Positions 7,165 to 7,625 of a stretch of DNA of 7,625 nt are shown here, one piece after another. Position numbers and translations under genes: made by a program. Numbering within the stretch: the stretch's first letter is position 1; each line of letters starts with the position of its first letter. This DNA comes from Planctomycetaceae bacterium (GTDB lineage Bacteria; Planctomycetota; Planctomycetia; Planctomycetales; Planctomycetaceae): positions 1 to 7,625 of the forward strand of contig JAGQQT010000186.1 in assembly GCA_020426065.1 (NCBI GenBank), written 5' to 3'. Below the pieces are notes generated by a model that had not been told where the DNA came from, did no database searches, and saw nothing but the letters and a program-made list of their open reading frames with translations.

Positions 7165-7623
7165 TCAGCTTTTTGGGGTTCCGGGGGAATCGGATTGCTG
7201 AAGATACGGCGATTCCTGAAGATGTTCGCTATAGGGAGCAGCGATCGGAATGGATTCGAGCGTATGGTCGGCTTTGCACAGACAGCAGGCGGTCTTCATC
7301 CGACCGGTGGCCAGCTGCTGCTCTCCACGAAAGATCCGCATCCGCCAGCAGACCGACTTCACCCCCAGCCGCTCGATATCGACGGCGATCTGAAGGACAT
7401 CCCCAAAGCGGGCGGGGGCGAGATATTGACACTGCGAATTGACCCGCGACCAACCAATGATCACGCCATCCTCACGGCGATGCATGATGCTCAACCCGAA
7501 GCTGTTGAAATAGGCGTGCTCGGCTTCTTCCATGTAGCGGTAATAGTTCGAAAAATGAACAATTCCGGCCATATCCGTTTCAGCAAACGCCACTCGACGC
7601 TCGTATACAAACTGTGCATCCAT
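7165..7623 (-). CDS. Hotdog-fold acyl-CoA thioesterase, YbgC/4-hydroxybenzoyl-CoA thioesterase-like
   Basis: This 152-residue single hotdog domain would hydrolyse acyl-CoA or a related thioester. The family signature [20 protein letters not shown] covers residues 15-34, with Asp17 as the expected catalytic residue. The central strand-rich region ([20 protein letters not shown]) follows the family pattern. The last 20 or so residues are polar and probably disordered. The ATG at 7623 is two bases from the right edge. The preceding visible bases are TG, so the sequence reads TGATG, which could be an upstream stop overlapping this start or an in-frame extension; the window cannot decide. The position of family motifs near residue 15 favours this ATG. 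Its substrate is unknown. Linkage to pyrF may be only co-transcription. Confidence 0.83.
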   Translation of the reverse strand: MDAQFVYERRVAFAETDMAGIVHFSNYYRYMEEAEHAYFNSFGLSIMHRREDGVIIGWSRVNSQCQYLAPARFGDVLQIAVDIERLGVKSVCWRMRIFRGEQQLATGRMKTACCLCKADHTLESIPIAAPYSEHLQESPYLQQSDSPGTPKS

Positions 7624-7625
7624 CA

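Overview
All seven recognisable genes lie on the minus strand and read from the right end of the window towards the left. No phage, transposase, CRISPR, rRNA or tRNA signal was found. The gene mix suggests a planctomycete (order Planctomycetales) of moderate GC. It combines an HpnE squalene-pathway enzyme, a GAF-type regulatory N-terminus like those of planctomycete PP2C/SpoIIE phosphatases, a divergent ExbB/ExbD pair and a type 2 PyrF. That placement is inferred from protein resemblance, not from a marker gene.

Right half (about 4365-7623) is a housekeeping cluster: a YbgC-like hotdog acyl-CoA thioesterase, then pyrF (orotidine 5'-phosphate decarboxylase), then an M3-family oligoendopeptidase. 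The gaps are 50 and 17 nt, so this looks like one transcript. No shared pathway is evident. The peptidase is followed by a GC-rich hairpin without a T-tract.

The middle (4028-4364, 337 nt) has no credible gene. It holds the 3' end of the peptidase transcript and the leader of the left-hand operon. It contains several inverted repeats, including two stems that compete for the same bases, and may be a dispersed non-coding repeat.

Left half (about 1-4027) is the interesting part. A MotA/TolQ/ExbB-type channel protein is followed by an ExbD/TolR-like protein with a long coiled coil. Next comes a third single-pass protein whose C-terminal domain also resembles an ExbD periplasmic domain. The third gene overlaps hpnE by four bases (ATGA), so an energised inner-membrane complex and the last step of squalene synthesis appear to be translated from one message. 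After 75 nt comes the start of a GAF-containing regulatory protein that runs off the window, probably a SpoIIE/PP2C-type phosphatase.

Most gene identities are secure from motifs. The roles of the ExbB/ExbD-like trio and its tie to squalene metabolism are inference. No defence system or other clearly novel machine is visible; the trio coupled to hpnE is the best candidate for something undescribed.
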